Assembly: GCF_030247195.1 (NCBI RefSeq)
Contig: NC_080670.1
Coordinates: forward strand, 44,592,194 to 44,656,193
DNA length: 64,000 nt
Origin: Topomyia yanbarensis
Lineage: Eukaryota > Arthropoda > Insecta > Diptera > Culicidae
Reading direction: 5' to 3'
The notes below the pieces were generated by a model, which worked only from the letters and a program-made list of their open reading frames with translations, searched no databases and was not told the origin of the DNA. Of this stretch, positions 55,551-64,000 are shown one piece after another (the first letter of the stretch is position 1; every line of letters begins with the position of its first letter). Made by a program: the position numbers and the translations under genes.

Positions 55551-56717
55551 CAGAGAGCAGACAAATAAGCTAGAACAAGCTTTCCTGAAAAACTTGTGTA
55601 AACATTTAAATGAAAATATGTTCAAAATCCCCGTCGCATAGAAGTTTGCATGCGGGAATCACCATTATATCCAAGTTTGCACGCAAGGCCCGTGTAGAAA
55701 TTGCTAGCCGATAGTAGCGCCGGCTAGTGGCAAGTTGATAATTGATGGTAACATTTGAAAACGGTGGTTTTATTGGATCTCAAACGTGAAACTTATCCGC
55801 TCGACGCGCCAACTAGATTTCATTATTGGTATCAGTCAAATGATGACGGAAGTATTTTTTTGCATTGATGATATAGGATGGTTGTTCGATTTTAATTGTT
55901 TTAAGATCAACATTGCTTAGTTTCACTAAAAGTTCAATTACAGGTGATAAGAAAACACTTGTTCTTCCGTTTGACGCCAAAACATTCAGTCAAATTTGTT
56001 ATTTTATTGCGAATTATTGAGATCCGGAATTATTTTTGTATTATTGAGGTTAGGTTGATTGTTTTAAATACGGAAAATGTTTACCTAGAAATTGAATTTA
56101 TCAATGAATAACCCCGACTGTCAATATTTGCACTCTTTAATCCACTGATTTTCGCCCACTATCTTGTTTTTATCGATATTTCAATCTCTGAAATTCAATT
56201 TAGTATAAACTGAAACCGGAAGAAAGAATTCTTAGTGATGTAAAAAGAAATTTATCATCTAGATATTTTTTAGAGATAGGAAACATATTTTCTTCATCAA
56301 TATTACTTTTTATTAGATGAAATAACATTTAGTTATAATATTGATTGAGTTTATGAAATTCAAAATTTACTTTTCGATGCGTTTTGACAGATGGAAATAA
56401 AAACATCATCACTGCACTTTCGTGCCATCTTGCGGTCTGCATTCAGCTTTAGATCGCGAATTTCTTACACACATTGGAAACTTGGCTGGTAGTTCTCTGG
56501 GGTAGTTCTCAGTAGAAAAACTCTAGAAAGAGAACTGCGGAGACTCCATTTTGGATCGTTTGGATTCGCGTTTAGCTGTCAAAAAACGAATCCAATCGAA
56601 CATTGCCTATCCTTATAACATTGGACGTGTTGCCATACAATGCCGGGGCATACGTTGCCAAAAATGCTGTTTTTCTCTCCGCAGTTCTCTTACTATGAGT
56701 TTTTCTAGTTCTCAGTG
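55551..56717. mobile_element. Older, longer family A relative (copy 4)
   Basis: The start CAGAGAGCAGACAAATAAGC and about 200 following bases match family A with many substitutions. The match resumes at about 56459 (AATTTCTTACACACATTGG) and ends in TAGTTCTCAGTG at 56717. About 680 bp between 55775 and 56455 have no counterpart in copies 1-3 and are either an insertion or the fuller interior of the parent. A younger MITE (56513-56707) sits in its right end. Flanks TCTAAACC and TCTAAAAT hint at an eroded duplication. Confidence 0.7.
56513..56707 (+). mobile_element. hAT-type MITE (family B), copy 1
   Basis: The 8-bp duplication GTTCTCAG at 56505-56512 and 56708-56715 flanks the inverted ends TAGAAAAACTC...GAGTTTTTCTA. 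Length is exactly 195 bp, the same as copy 2 (59527-60111) once that copy's insertion is subtracted. Copy 2 is in reverse orientation. Internal marker CATTGCCTATCCTTATAACA. Confidence 0.95.
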
Positions 56718-56907
56718 TCTAAAATACAGGCACTTTACACACAGACTAGCGAAGTGTCTATAAGTGCAGCCAACCGGACTGTTAAAAAATGCAGCCAAAC
56801 GAGAATTGCTTCGGATATTCTTACGTGAATAGACTTATCCAGCTGGGTTGGTATTGTGCTGCTTTGACGTTTAAATTGGGAGGAAAAGGAGGAAAACAAA
56901 ACTTTTA
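56718..56907. other. Short unannotated spacer
   Basis: No gene or repeat end was recognised between the family B MITE and the TTA-flanked MITE. Confidence 0.5.
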
Positions 56908-57082
56908 AGCGGACCCTACACGAGCAGAAATATTGACAATAAACCAATTATTGATCAATATATTGATCGTGAAAGCACATTTTGAAAATATTGATTCTGT
57001 AGAATTCAAATGGGAGCGATGTATTAAATCAGTCTTGGCAATAATTTTATTGACAATATTTCTGTCTCGTGTAGGGTCCGCT
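56908..57082. mobile_element. MITE with AGCGGACCCTACACGAG ends, TTA duplication
   Basis: TTA at 56905-56907 and 57083-57085 flanks inverted ends AGCGGACCCTACACGAG that continue with AGAAATATTGACAATA (one extra base on the left). The 3-bp TTA target fits PIF/Harbinger. 175 bp, non-coding, with several ATTGAT/ATCAAT motifs inside. Confidence 0.93.
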
Positions 57083-59203
57083 TTACACGGCGAATTGGAA
57101 GGCAAGCAAACCACTTCTGGGCCAGAGCGGAGGGCGGTAGTATAAAAATGCGAGATTTCAGTGTGCGTATTTTATACGTCAGATATCTTAATAAGGGAGC
57201 CCATGATAAGGTCTTGTCAATTATGGTCTTGTCGAACTGCAAATGACGCGAAAATCCAAGATGATACCAGATGAGGTATTTACATATGTAAAGAGAATTT
57301 CGATTTTACGATGAGCAGGATTGGAATGACGCAAATACTGCATCACTACCAAAAAAAACTTCTAAACGAAATTTATTGAAAACAAGTTGAACTGAATATG
57401 AAAAGTTAGCACTTTCTTATGCTGATTCTGACCCTCGCAAATTCCACCGCTGAATTGTCTTACAAACGTCTTGTAGATTGCATAATAATAAATAGATTTT
57501 ACACCAATCTAACATAACCTCATAAAATGAAGCGCAAATGATCTTCGTTTGACAATTCTAGGTACTTTTTACATTGGGAGTTACGTGGATTTGAATGCAA
57601 CAGAATAAAGCCAAATTCACAGGTAAGAGAATGACACATGGACTCTTTTAATTAAGTGATTATTTTAAAAACGAAAGTGCTTCATTGCATGACTTACTTT
57701 CAGCTAAAAAAGTTCTTTAATCACTTTAATTGCCAAAACTACAACAATACGACTGTACGAAAGGATTCCCTACCTTTGTATAACATTGATAACTTGAAAA
57801 CTTACTTTTAAACCACAGCAATACATCTCTCCTTAAGTAAAAATCAGCGAGACGAGAAAATACCAATCCAATTTTACTTTTCTTCTTTCCGCCATGTTCC
57901 TCTTTATACGATTTCCACATGGCTTGAAAACGTTACTCGATTTTATATATTTATACCTGAACGACAATCGAACACGGGCCTTTGATGTTATGCCATCTTC
58001 GTTACCATCCCGGAAGAACGGCCAAGTCGCACCCGTCTCGGAAGGGTGGATAAATGGGAAATTCAATTTACTTCTTGCCCTGTTTGGCGGCGGCTGCGAG
58101 TCCCGCTGGTGTGGTGGCGGCGCGGTTTTCACTTTTTCCGCATCATGCTGGCTGGTGGCTATGGAACTGTCTGCTATCAGTGGTAAGAGGATCCCTCAGT
58201 TCCCGTCGATAAACTGGGCGTGACAAAAGCATACCTATTTTCCTGTTTTCAATCACTTCATCACTGCTCACACTACGACTGGTTGGTTGGGTGCGGTTTG
58301 AGAAGGGTTCCTTCTTCATCACAAAATTATTACTTGAAAGCATGTGATTTACTTGCATTAATGCGATTTGGAAGAATGGTGAATCTCGAATTTCTATAGT
58401 GCACGAAGAAACGTTGCGTTGGTCTCATAAGCCACGCGTTGTATATATGTGCCACAGCCAGGAAGTGGTGTAGTGAAAATCGGTGGTGAAATTTGACGAC
58501 ACAGAAACGGAAAATGCAGTCTTCTGAAGCAAATTAATTTTAACATCCAAAGTGCTGCGATTCCATTGAATTTCACAACTAGTATACCAGTACTGGAACA
58601 TTTCTCATGAATTCCAGATTCCCGGGAATTATATGAATTCAAGTCTAAAAGTGAATAAGTTTCTGAGTCCAATACTGTCAAAATCTGTTCAAAAATATCA
58701 TAAGTATGAGGCTTTTAGCCTAATAACGAGTAAAAATCCAAATTCAAGATTCCACTAAATATCATCCTGAAAACTCAGAACTGGAAATAGACACTTTTGG
58801 AGGTATTCTTCCAAGCATCAGTTTTCCGCACGATCAAATTGCCTGCCAAAGTAGATATTTTTTGGCAAACTAAGGCATCTTCTGCTTTCTAACTACCTCA
58901 AGGACGTCGAAATTGTGACAAACAGCGAATAAAAGGAAACCATGAAGTAACCGGAAAACTGGTTTTATATAAGTCTCATCATTCATGATGAGACAGTGCG
59001 GTTTCGTGAACAGCTGAGTGTAGAGCTTTTCGCGCAAGTGATTTCCGCACAGCATTCTGATGTTTGTTTATGCAGCTGATATTCTACGATTGCACAATGC
59101 AATATAAATTCTTCAAAAGGGCTAAAGAGACTTTTGTAAACAAACTTGTTTCGCTCATTATTCCGTTGTCGAGCGGAATTTGATGAAAAATATACATGTT
59201 ATA
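57083..59203. other. No supported gene; one GC-rich patch
   Basis: At 57446-57487 a block CACCGCTGAATTGTC...AAACGTCT matches the right end of the MITE at 60414-60642. At about 57960-58150 GC content rises sharply and the minus strand can read AATTPAGLAAAAKQGKK followed by a stop (58067). This might be a terminal exon of an unidentified gene, but no splice structure supports it. The rest is AT-rich and unrecognised. Confidence 0.4.
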
Positions 59204-59526
59204 GGGTAACTGCTCCCTAATTCATCTTAGCACCTCTATTCATCTCACCCATTTGAACACATTAGTTAGAGCAGTATCTGCTATCTCTATTCAACGCATT
59301 AGCTCAAGTGGTAGGATGAATAAGGGTACGTTGTGCTCGACTTTTCGCTTCGCTCAAACGCGAGTATTTTACATTTCCCAGGAAAATTTTTTAAACTGTG
59401 CTGCTTCTTAGGAACGAAGCAAAGATGATGATACCTATTTAAGCGCAATCCACTAACTCTAAGTCGAGTTACCATCGAAATAGTGTGATATCCTGACTAA
59501 TGAGATGAATAAGGGCTCGTCTACCC

Positions 59527-60111
59527 TAGAAAAACTCATAGTAAGAGAACTACGGAGAGAAAAACAGCATTTTTGGCAACGTATGCCCCGGCATTGTATG
59601 GCAACACGTCCAATGTTATAAGGATAGGCCAAAGAGAATAGGGAAAGAGACGAATAGTGTGAAGCCAAAAATACCTTATTGAGCAGACCAATCGTGCAAT
59701 GTAAATAAACATTACTCATGCCTGAATTTTCGTCGGAATTTAGCTCAATCGTGATTGTAAGGTGCATTCTAGAGTATATGTATGAGTAAAAATAAGCTTT
59801 AGAATTATTTCATCTCTTTGTTTCGAAATGCACATCGTTTGATAAACAAATCCATCGATCGACATACGGTTTGTTTTCAAAATATAATAGGAGTCATTTA
59901 AAGTGCTGCCTGTAGAAGCGGTTGCCAAAATTCTAGTGTTGAAATCATCATAAAGGGAGTGTTGCCGTTTTGACTGATTTTCACTCTTCGTCTCTTTCAC
60001 TATTCTCTTTGGGATAGGCAATGTTCGATTGGATTCGTTTTTTGACAGCTAAACGCGAATCCAAACGATCCAAAATGGAGTCTCCGCAGTTCTCTTTCTA
60101 GAGTTTTTCTA
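59527..60111 (-). mobile_element. hAT-type MITE (family B), copy 2, interrupted
   Basis: The duplication GTCTACCC at 59519-59526 and 60112-60119 flanks TAGAAAAACTC...GAGTTTTTCTA. It is in reverse orientation to copy 1 and nearly identical in sequence. Another hAT-type MITE (family C) sits inside with its own 8-bp duplication. Confidence 0.96.
59630..60011 (+). mobile_element. hAT-type MITE (family C), copy 1, innermost
   Basis: GGATAGGC at 59622-59629 and 60012-60019 is the 8-bp duplication. Ends CAAAGAGAATAGGGAAAGAG and, inverted, CAAAGAGAATAGTGAAAGAG. It is 382 bp and otherwise almost identical to 62953-63379, lacking 45 bp present there at 63049-63093; the missing piece is flanked by TGA on both sides. 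High identity means recent mobility. Confidence 0.97.
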
Positions 60112-60193
60112 GTCTACCCTAACATATATCTTTACGCTACGTTGAAACAATTTCAAATCATGTTTTCTGCTTTGAAATTGTAGCAAATTAATG

Positions 60194-60359
60194 AGGTTTT
60201 CGATTGATTGACACCGGTGTAGTGGAGTGCACTAAAACTGCACCGTTTTTGCACTTTCTAGCAGAATTGCAGAAAACTGGGTATGTTACATTGACACTTC
60301 TGCTAGAAAGTGCAAAACCAGTGCAATCCACTACACCGGTGTCAATCAATCGAAAATCC
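60194..60359. mobile_element. Foldback element with 65-bp arms
   Basis: The left arm (GGTTTTCGATTGATTGACAC, on through GTGTAGTGGAGTGCACT to GCACTTTCTAGCAGAA) pairs with the right arm (ending GTGTCAATCAATCGAAAATC) with few mismatches around a loop of about 40 bases. No certain target duplication. Non-coding. Confidence 0.82.
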
Positions 60360-60413
60360 CATAAGAGAAATCAGCAAAACAAAAAAAGTTTGTTTACAAA
60401 TCTTATTAATCCT

Positions 60414-60642
60414 ATTAGGCAATCCATGAGACGTTTCTGATCAGCTGATTATTTCTTGTTTACTTATTCTGACGTTACTCCGAGGGGTGCGACGTCCAAC
60501 AATATCGTTGATTCGATCCAACATCAAACGAATCGGACTAACGAAAGATGTTTGTCGGACGAGTTTTTCTGTTCGTAGGAGTAGACCTGTTGACAGAACC
60601 CACCGCTGAATTGTCAAACAAACGTCTAATGGATTGCCTAAT
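60414..60642. mobile_element. MITE with ATTAGGCAATCCAT ends
   Basis: Inverted ends ATTAGGCAATCCATGAGACG and, on the other strand, ATTAGGCAATCCATTAGACG extend into TTT-rich sequence. A fragment related to its right end occurs at 57446-57487, so the family is dispersed. Target duplication not seen. Confidence 0.76.
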
Positions 60643-61070
60643 TCAAAAGTTAATATTGACCATTGTATGAAATGCCTTAACCTCACAAATTTGACAAGTG
60701 CTGGTCCTTACAGTTTGGACTTAACAAATTTAAATTCCATTAACATAAGCTTAGTGCTAATAATCAATTCCCAAGAAATTTTACCGCAGAGCTGCTTACC
60801 GATTCAGAGAACTAGTAGAAGTAATTGATAAACAAATAACTAGTTCACTTATAGTATCTTTCATATACATTTCCACACACTAGGGAATAGCACAATTTAA
60901 TTGTAAGGCGTTCTAGAGTACATCTAAACTTCCAAAAACATAATACCCAATATATTTCAAATGTTTACCAATATATCATTTTGAGAATACGAATAATCTC
61001 TAAGCTCAAAATATAATCAACAGGACCACCACCTGTCACATTTAATGCATGACGTCACTGTGCAGTGACC
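60643..61070. other. No recognisable feature
   Basis: AT-rich spacer between MITEs; no exon or inverted ends were recognised. Confidence 0.5.
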
Positions 61071-61299
61071 CAGAGATGCCAGGTACTTTTTTCAAATGTC
61101 TGCAATAATAATTTTAAAAGTCTGGGAACAACAAAAATGTCAGGAAAGCTAGTGTAATCAAAAGCCTTTACATTCAAAAATCTGTAAATATCTGCAACCA
61201 AACTAAAAAATCTGCAAATATCTGCGTCATCGAAGAAATCTGCAGCTTAAATTAAAAGTCTGCGAATTTGCAGACTTGTCTGCAAATCTGGCATCTCTG
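61071..61299. mobile_element. hAT-type MITE with CAGAGATGCCAG ends
   Basis: CAGTGACC at 61063-61070 and 61300-61307 is the 8-bp duplication. Ends CAGAGATGCCAGGT and, inverted, CAGAGATGCCAGAT. The interior has repeated AAATCTGCAAATATCTGC motifs and AATTTGCAGACTTGTCTGCA. CAGAGATG-type termini are classical for hAT elements. 229 bp, non-coding. Confidence 0.96.
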
Positions 61300-61341
61300 C
61301 AGTGACCAATGGAATAACACAATGTAAACAATACACGTTAA

Positions 61342-61542
61342 GGTTGGACAGAGAAAGGGTAAAATTCGCAAAAGAAAAAAGAAGTTTTTTTCCACACCGT
61401 ATGTCAGATCTTCATAAAAATCAATCAGCAGTACTGTAGCAACATTCTACATACGCTGATTAATTTTTATGAAGATCTGACATACGGTGTGGAAAAAAAC
61501 TGTTTTTTTCGTTTGCGAATTTTACCCTTTCTCTGTCCAACC
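61342..61542. mobile_element. TTAA-flanked foldback MITE
   Basis: TTAA at 61338-61341 and 61543-61546 flanks two almost perfect inverted arms of about 85 bp (GGTTGGACAGAGAAAGGGTA, later CACACCGTATGTCAGATCTT) with a spacer of about 30 bases. The TTAA target suggests piggyBac-type mobilisation. It lies about 740 bp beyond the TfIIA-S stop codon. Confidence 0.96.
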
Positions 61543-62280
61543 TTAAAGCAATTACACCGAAAATTTACAGTTACGCTTACATAATGTAAACAATACACGT
61601 GGAACAAATTTCACGGAAAACTTACATAGAAAATACCTAATGTAAAAAAAGTTACAGCAATTTGAAAGTGAAAGTGATAAAATTTAATTCCTTACACCCT
61701 TTACCTCGAGGTTTGTACGTCTTTTCCTTTCTCCATTTACAATTTCTCAGGTAGCGAGCGAACTGACCTGGCAGAGTTTATAGGCAATCCGATTCTCGTA
61801 CACATGTTCTTAACCCTTTTCATTGATTTAATTTAAATTATTTACATAATATATAACAATCCACGACTAATTACAAATTAGCACCAACACCAGGGTAGTG
61901 CTAGTGCACTGTCAAAAGCGAAAATGCCAAGAAATTCTACTACCCTTTTTCACCACAGGCTTCAAGCAAAAACTTAACGGAATCGACAAATAAAACCTAA
62001 GCTGAGGGTCGGCTTGAAATAAACTCAAAATTATACTTTCGATCGACAGTATTTATTTTCGTTTCATTTTTTAACCTTTTCTTAATTTATCCCGATGCAG
62101 GATGACAGTAACAGTTGTGCATTTAACTAATATAAAACAAACAAAAAAAACCCTCAAATAATCCATTACTATCGATCGGTTCTTCCGATATCGTCATTTA
62201 CGTTGACATCTGCAGGACAAAGACAAGTTTCATTGTCGGTTGGTTTCATTGAGCACATTGCTGTGCTATGTTGGTCCCGG
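61543..62280. other. Downstream region of TfIIA-S, including its 3' UTR
   Basis: On the minus strand the transcript of TfIIA-S should run from 62280 to about 62040, where an AATAAA signal occurs. No other gene or transposon was recognised between 61547 and 62040. Confidence 0.55.
62052..62057 (-). promoter_or_regulatory. Polyadenylation signal AATAAA for TfIIA-S
   Basis: AATAAA on the minus strand, 224 bases after the TfIIA-S stop codon, the first canonical signal seen in that direction. The resulting 3' UTR of about 240-250 bases is plausible. No downstream GT-rich element was verified. Confidence 0.55.
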
Positions 62281-62655
62281 CTACGGATACTCACTCTTTC
62301 CATCACATGCCACAATCTTCACCTTATCTACTTTGGCAAATTCGTGCACCTCGCGAAACTCGACGTCATTTAGCATGAGCGTCCAAACATTGTCGCAGAA
62401 TCGGTAAGTATTGAGCTTTGCCGCCTTGAACGTTACGCGGGATTTTACTCGATTCGATAGGGCGGCGTTGATGGATTTGTCGAATTGTACCAACACCCGG
62501 ACTGCCAGAGCTGGAGTTATTTGTCCATACTGAAAAATAATAATTCTGTAACATATGGAACGATCCTTGCAGTTTTAACCAACCTGAATCAGCTCGTCCA
62601 AAGTTTCCTGCAGGGTATTACCAAGCGTTGTGTTCCGATAGAGCTGATAAGACAT
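62281..62655 (-). CDS. TfIIA-S: Transcription initiation factor IIA small subunit (gamma)
   Basis: TFIIA binds TBP at the TATA box and stabilises it for RNA polymerase II initiation; the gamma subunit pairs with the alpha/beta product. Coding exons are 62655-62584 (24 codons, [20 protein letters not shown]...) and 62529-62281 (82 codons plus TAG), joined in phase 0 over a 54-bp intron with GT at 62583-62582 and AG at 62531-62530. The protein is 106 residues, the same as I recall for Drosophila. The N-terminal four-helix part and the C-terminal beta-barrel block [20 protein letters not shown] are intact, as is [13 protein letters not shown]. There are no stops or frameshifts; this is an active-looking housekeeping gene. 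Confidence 0.97.
62530..62583 (-). other. TfIIA-S intron, 54 bp
   Basis: On the minus strand the intron begins GTTGGTTAAAACTGC and ends ATTATTTTTCAG. It lies between Gln24 and Tyr25 (CAG | TAT). The length is near the lower limit for mosquito introns, and the T-rich acceptor tract is normal. Confidence 0.93.
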
Positions 62656-62952
62656 CGCAAATAAACGATGAATTCACACTTGATTGTAAGATGGCTGAAA
62701 TATATAATTAATAGCACTTTACTCGGTCTCTAGCGTCAGCCAAGCAATCCAAATATTGATCAATAAATATCACGATGTGTTTCGCAAATGTAGCTAGTGA
62801 CAGCTGTTTCAAAAAGCAGCAACATAAATCGATGTACAGCAAAGCATAAATCGATGTAGAGCTCGTTCACAGAGATTCTCACAAGGAGTGTCAGTCGTGT
62901 CCATACTCGGTCAGGGTTAAATAAACGTACGACGGTAAAAGGTGGGCACATT
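62656..62952 (-). promoter_or_regulatory. Probable 5' UTR and promoter region of TfIIA-S
   Basis: No TATA box at a useful distance is evident. Two direct repeats of CATAAATCGATGTA(C/G)AG at about 62824-62839 and 62845-62861 contain ATCGAT, resembling the core of the insect DRE (TATCGATA) found at housekeeping promoters. They lie 170-205 bp upstream of the start codon. The upstream limit is set by the family C MITE at 62953. Confidence 0.35.
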
Positions 62953-63379
62953 CAAAGAGAATAGGGAAAGAGACGAATAGTGTGAAGCCAAAAATACCTT
63001 ATTGAGCAGACCAATCGTGCAATGTAAATAAACATTACTCATGCCTGAGTTGGAGGAGATAAGTATTGTACTTCTATCAAAAAAGAAATTTGAATTTTCG
63101 TCGGAATTTAGCTCAATCGTGATTGTAAGGTGCATTCTAGAGTATATGTATGAGTAAAAATAAGCTTTAGAATTATTTCATCTCTTTGTTTCGAAATGCA
63201 CATCGTTTGATAAACAAATCCATCGATCGACATACGGTTTGTTTTCAAAATATAATAGGAGTCATTTAAAGTGCTGCCTGTAGAAGCGGTTGCCAAAATT
63301 CTAGTGTTGAAATCATCATAAAGGGAGTGTTGCCGTTTTGACTGATTTTCACTCTTCGTCTCTTTCACTATTCTCTTTG
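62953..63379 (+). mobile_element. hAT-type MITE (family C), copy 2
   Basis: GGCACATT at 62945-62952 and 63380-63387 is the 8-bp duplication. Ends CAAAGAGAATAGGGAAAGAG and, inverted, CAAAGAGAATAGTGAAAGAG. It is 427 bp and includes the 45 bp missing in the copy at 59630. It is only about 300 bp upstream of the TfIIA-S start codon and could affect its promoter. Confidence 0.97.
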
Positions 63380-63413
63380 GGCACATTCTTTTATGTGTGC
63401 ACACATATTTCAC

Positions 63414-63958
63414 TACTTGCCGGTAGGTAATTTGAATCTGCTGTCCTTATTTCGCTGCTGGGAATGGGGATGAACTCTCGTCGGCTTTGAGGAATATCTC
63501 GCACAGAAAACTTGCATTACCTAGCAGTAGGTAATCTTAAATCTGTGCATCCTACTTCCTCCAACGAAAAACGAAAGAGAGATAGTCCAAATTTACCCAA
63601 AAATAATGAGATATTCCCCAAAGCCGACTAAACTTCATCCCATTAATTTTAAGTAAAAAAATCATTCCCTCTCCCTTGTTTTCCGGCAGTGAAATAAGGA
63701 CAGCAAATTAAAATTACCTACTGGTAGGTAATGGATTTTAAGTGTGCATTATTTTTGAATAAAATTGGGTTCTCTCTCTTTCGTTTTTCGTTGGAGGAAG
63801 AGGGATGCACAGATTTCAAATTACCTGCTGTTAGGTAATGAATGTTCTCCGTGTGAGTGCGGTTTGTCACCTTCTTCGATAAAACACGGAGATATGAAGA
63901 AGAGAAATATAAACAAATGACGTACACACTTAAATTTCATTACCTACCAGTAGGAAAT
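63414..63958. repeat. Cluster of five TTACCT...AGGTAA palindromes
   Basis: Near-palindromes of 18-20 bp occur at about 63414-63432 (half-degraded), 63516-63535, 63713-63732, 63820-63839 and 63939-63958, with core ATTACCTACYRGTAGGTAAT. Flanks are also shared in inverted form: TGCTGTCCTTATTTC near 63440 with GAAATAAGGACAGCA near 63690, and CGTTGGAGGAAG near 63789 with CTTCCTCCAACG near 63555. The order is A-B-A'-B' of interlocked inverted blocks. The function is unknown; it may be the remains of nested elements using this palindrome as end or target. Confidence 0.88.
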
Positions 63959-64000
63959 TTAAGCTGCTTTCGCTGCAGGCAAACAAGGAAGAGGGAATTA
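63959..64000. other. Window end, unannotated
   Basis: The palindrome cluster may continue beyond the window; CTGCTTTCGCTGCAG near 63963 is another short inverted motif. Confidence 0.4.

Larger units (their letters stand above)
59204..60119. mobile_element. TA-flanked MITE, outer shell of a three-level nest
   Basis: TA at 59202-59203 and 60120-60121 flanks inverted ends GGGTAACTGCTCCCTAATTC and GGGTAGACGAGCCCTTATTC (then ATCT), similar but imperfect. Without the family B insertion (585 bp plus 8-bp duplication) it would measure 323 bp. The family B element landed within the right terminal repeat, duplicating GTCTACCC. Confidence 0.83.

Noticed and set aside
59740..60021. 93-codon frame repeated at 63108-63413
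   Set aside because: The two frames are identical because both are inside family C MITEs; there is no sign of protein function.
63414..63958. CRISPR-like array because of regularly recurring palindromic repeats
   Set aside because: Spacing is irregular, the intervening blocks are inverted copies of each other, and the sequence is eukaryotic.
1..64000. Endogenous viral element
   Set aside because: All reverse transcriptase-like sequence is of non-LTR type; no capsid, glycoprotein, RNA-dependent polymerase or protease motif was recognised.

Overview
This window is nuclear DNA from a culicine mosquito, most likely Aedes or a close relative. The reasons are an AT-rich, repeat-packed sequence with very few genes, several tRNA-derived SINEs resembling the Feilai family of Aedes, and relics of I-, LOA-, RTE- and CR1/L2-type non-LTR retrotransposons. 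One clear host gene shows strongest similarity to insect TFIIA small subunit. There is no bacterial operon, CRISPR array or recognisable viral insertion. Names of transposon families come from reading motifs by eye and were not checked against a library.

Left part (1-20 kb): an almost full-length I-clade retrotransposon (2555-7682, 14-bp target duplication) sits inside an old Tc1/mariner-type transposon. Its ORF1 carries two later insertions, one flanked by TTAA and one by TA. If both are subtracted the frame closes exactly, so the insertion history can be read base by base. Its ORF2 has a premature stop, a damaged endonuclease motif and has lost the reverse transcriptase. Next come an RTE-like relic with a SINE inside it, two MITEs, a CR1/L2-type element with an intact PHD-finger ORF1 but no ORF2, a hAT-type MITE, and a LOA-like element (minus strand) with reverse transcriptase and RNase H.

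Middle (20-46 kb): I-clade ORF1 scraps, a perfect 48-bp palindrome, two arrays of a roughly 105-115-bp satellite in opposite orientation, SINEs, MITEs, a second copy of the Tc1/mariner element containing a foldback element and a short 3' end of the same I-clade family seen at 2.5-7.7 kb, a pogo-like transposon with transposase remnants, and several foldbacks.

Right part (46-64 kb): a CR1/L2-type reverse transcriptase on the minus strand, a possible decayed histone locus, a 1.35-kb hAT transposon remnant that landed in the A-box of a SINE, nested hAT MITEs at 54.4-56.7 kb and a three-level nest at 59.2-60.1 kb. The only convincing host gene is TfIIA-S (62281-62655, minus strand, two coding exons, 54-bp intron). 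The window ends in a cluster of short palindromes built around TTACCT...AGGTAA.

Functionally, nothing here forms a pathway. The window is one basal transcription-factor gene at the edge of a transposon graveyard. Its value lies in the stratigraphy of insertions: exact 8-bp (hAT), TA (mariner/pogo), TTAA (piggyBac-like) and 3-bp TTA/TAA (Harbinger-like) target duplications can be read directly and ordered in time.
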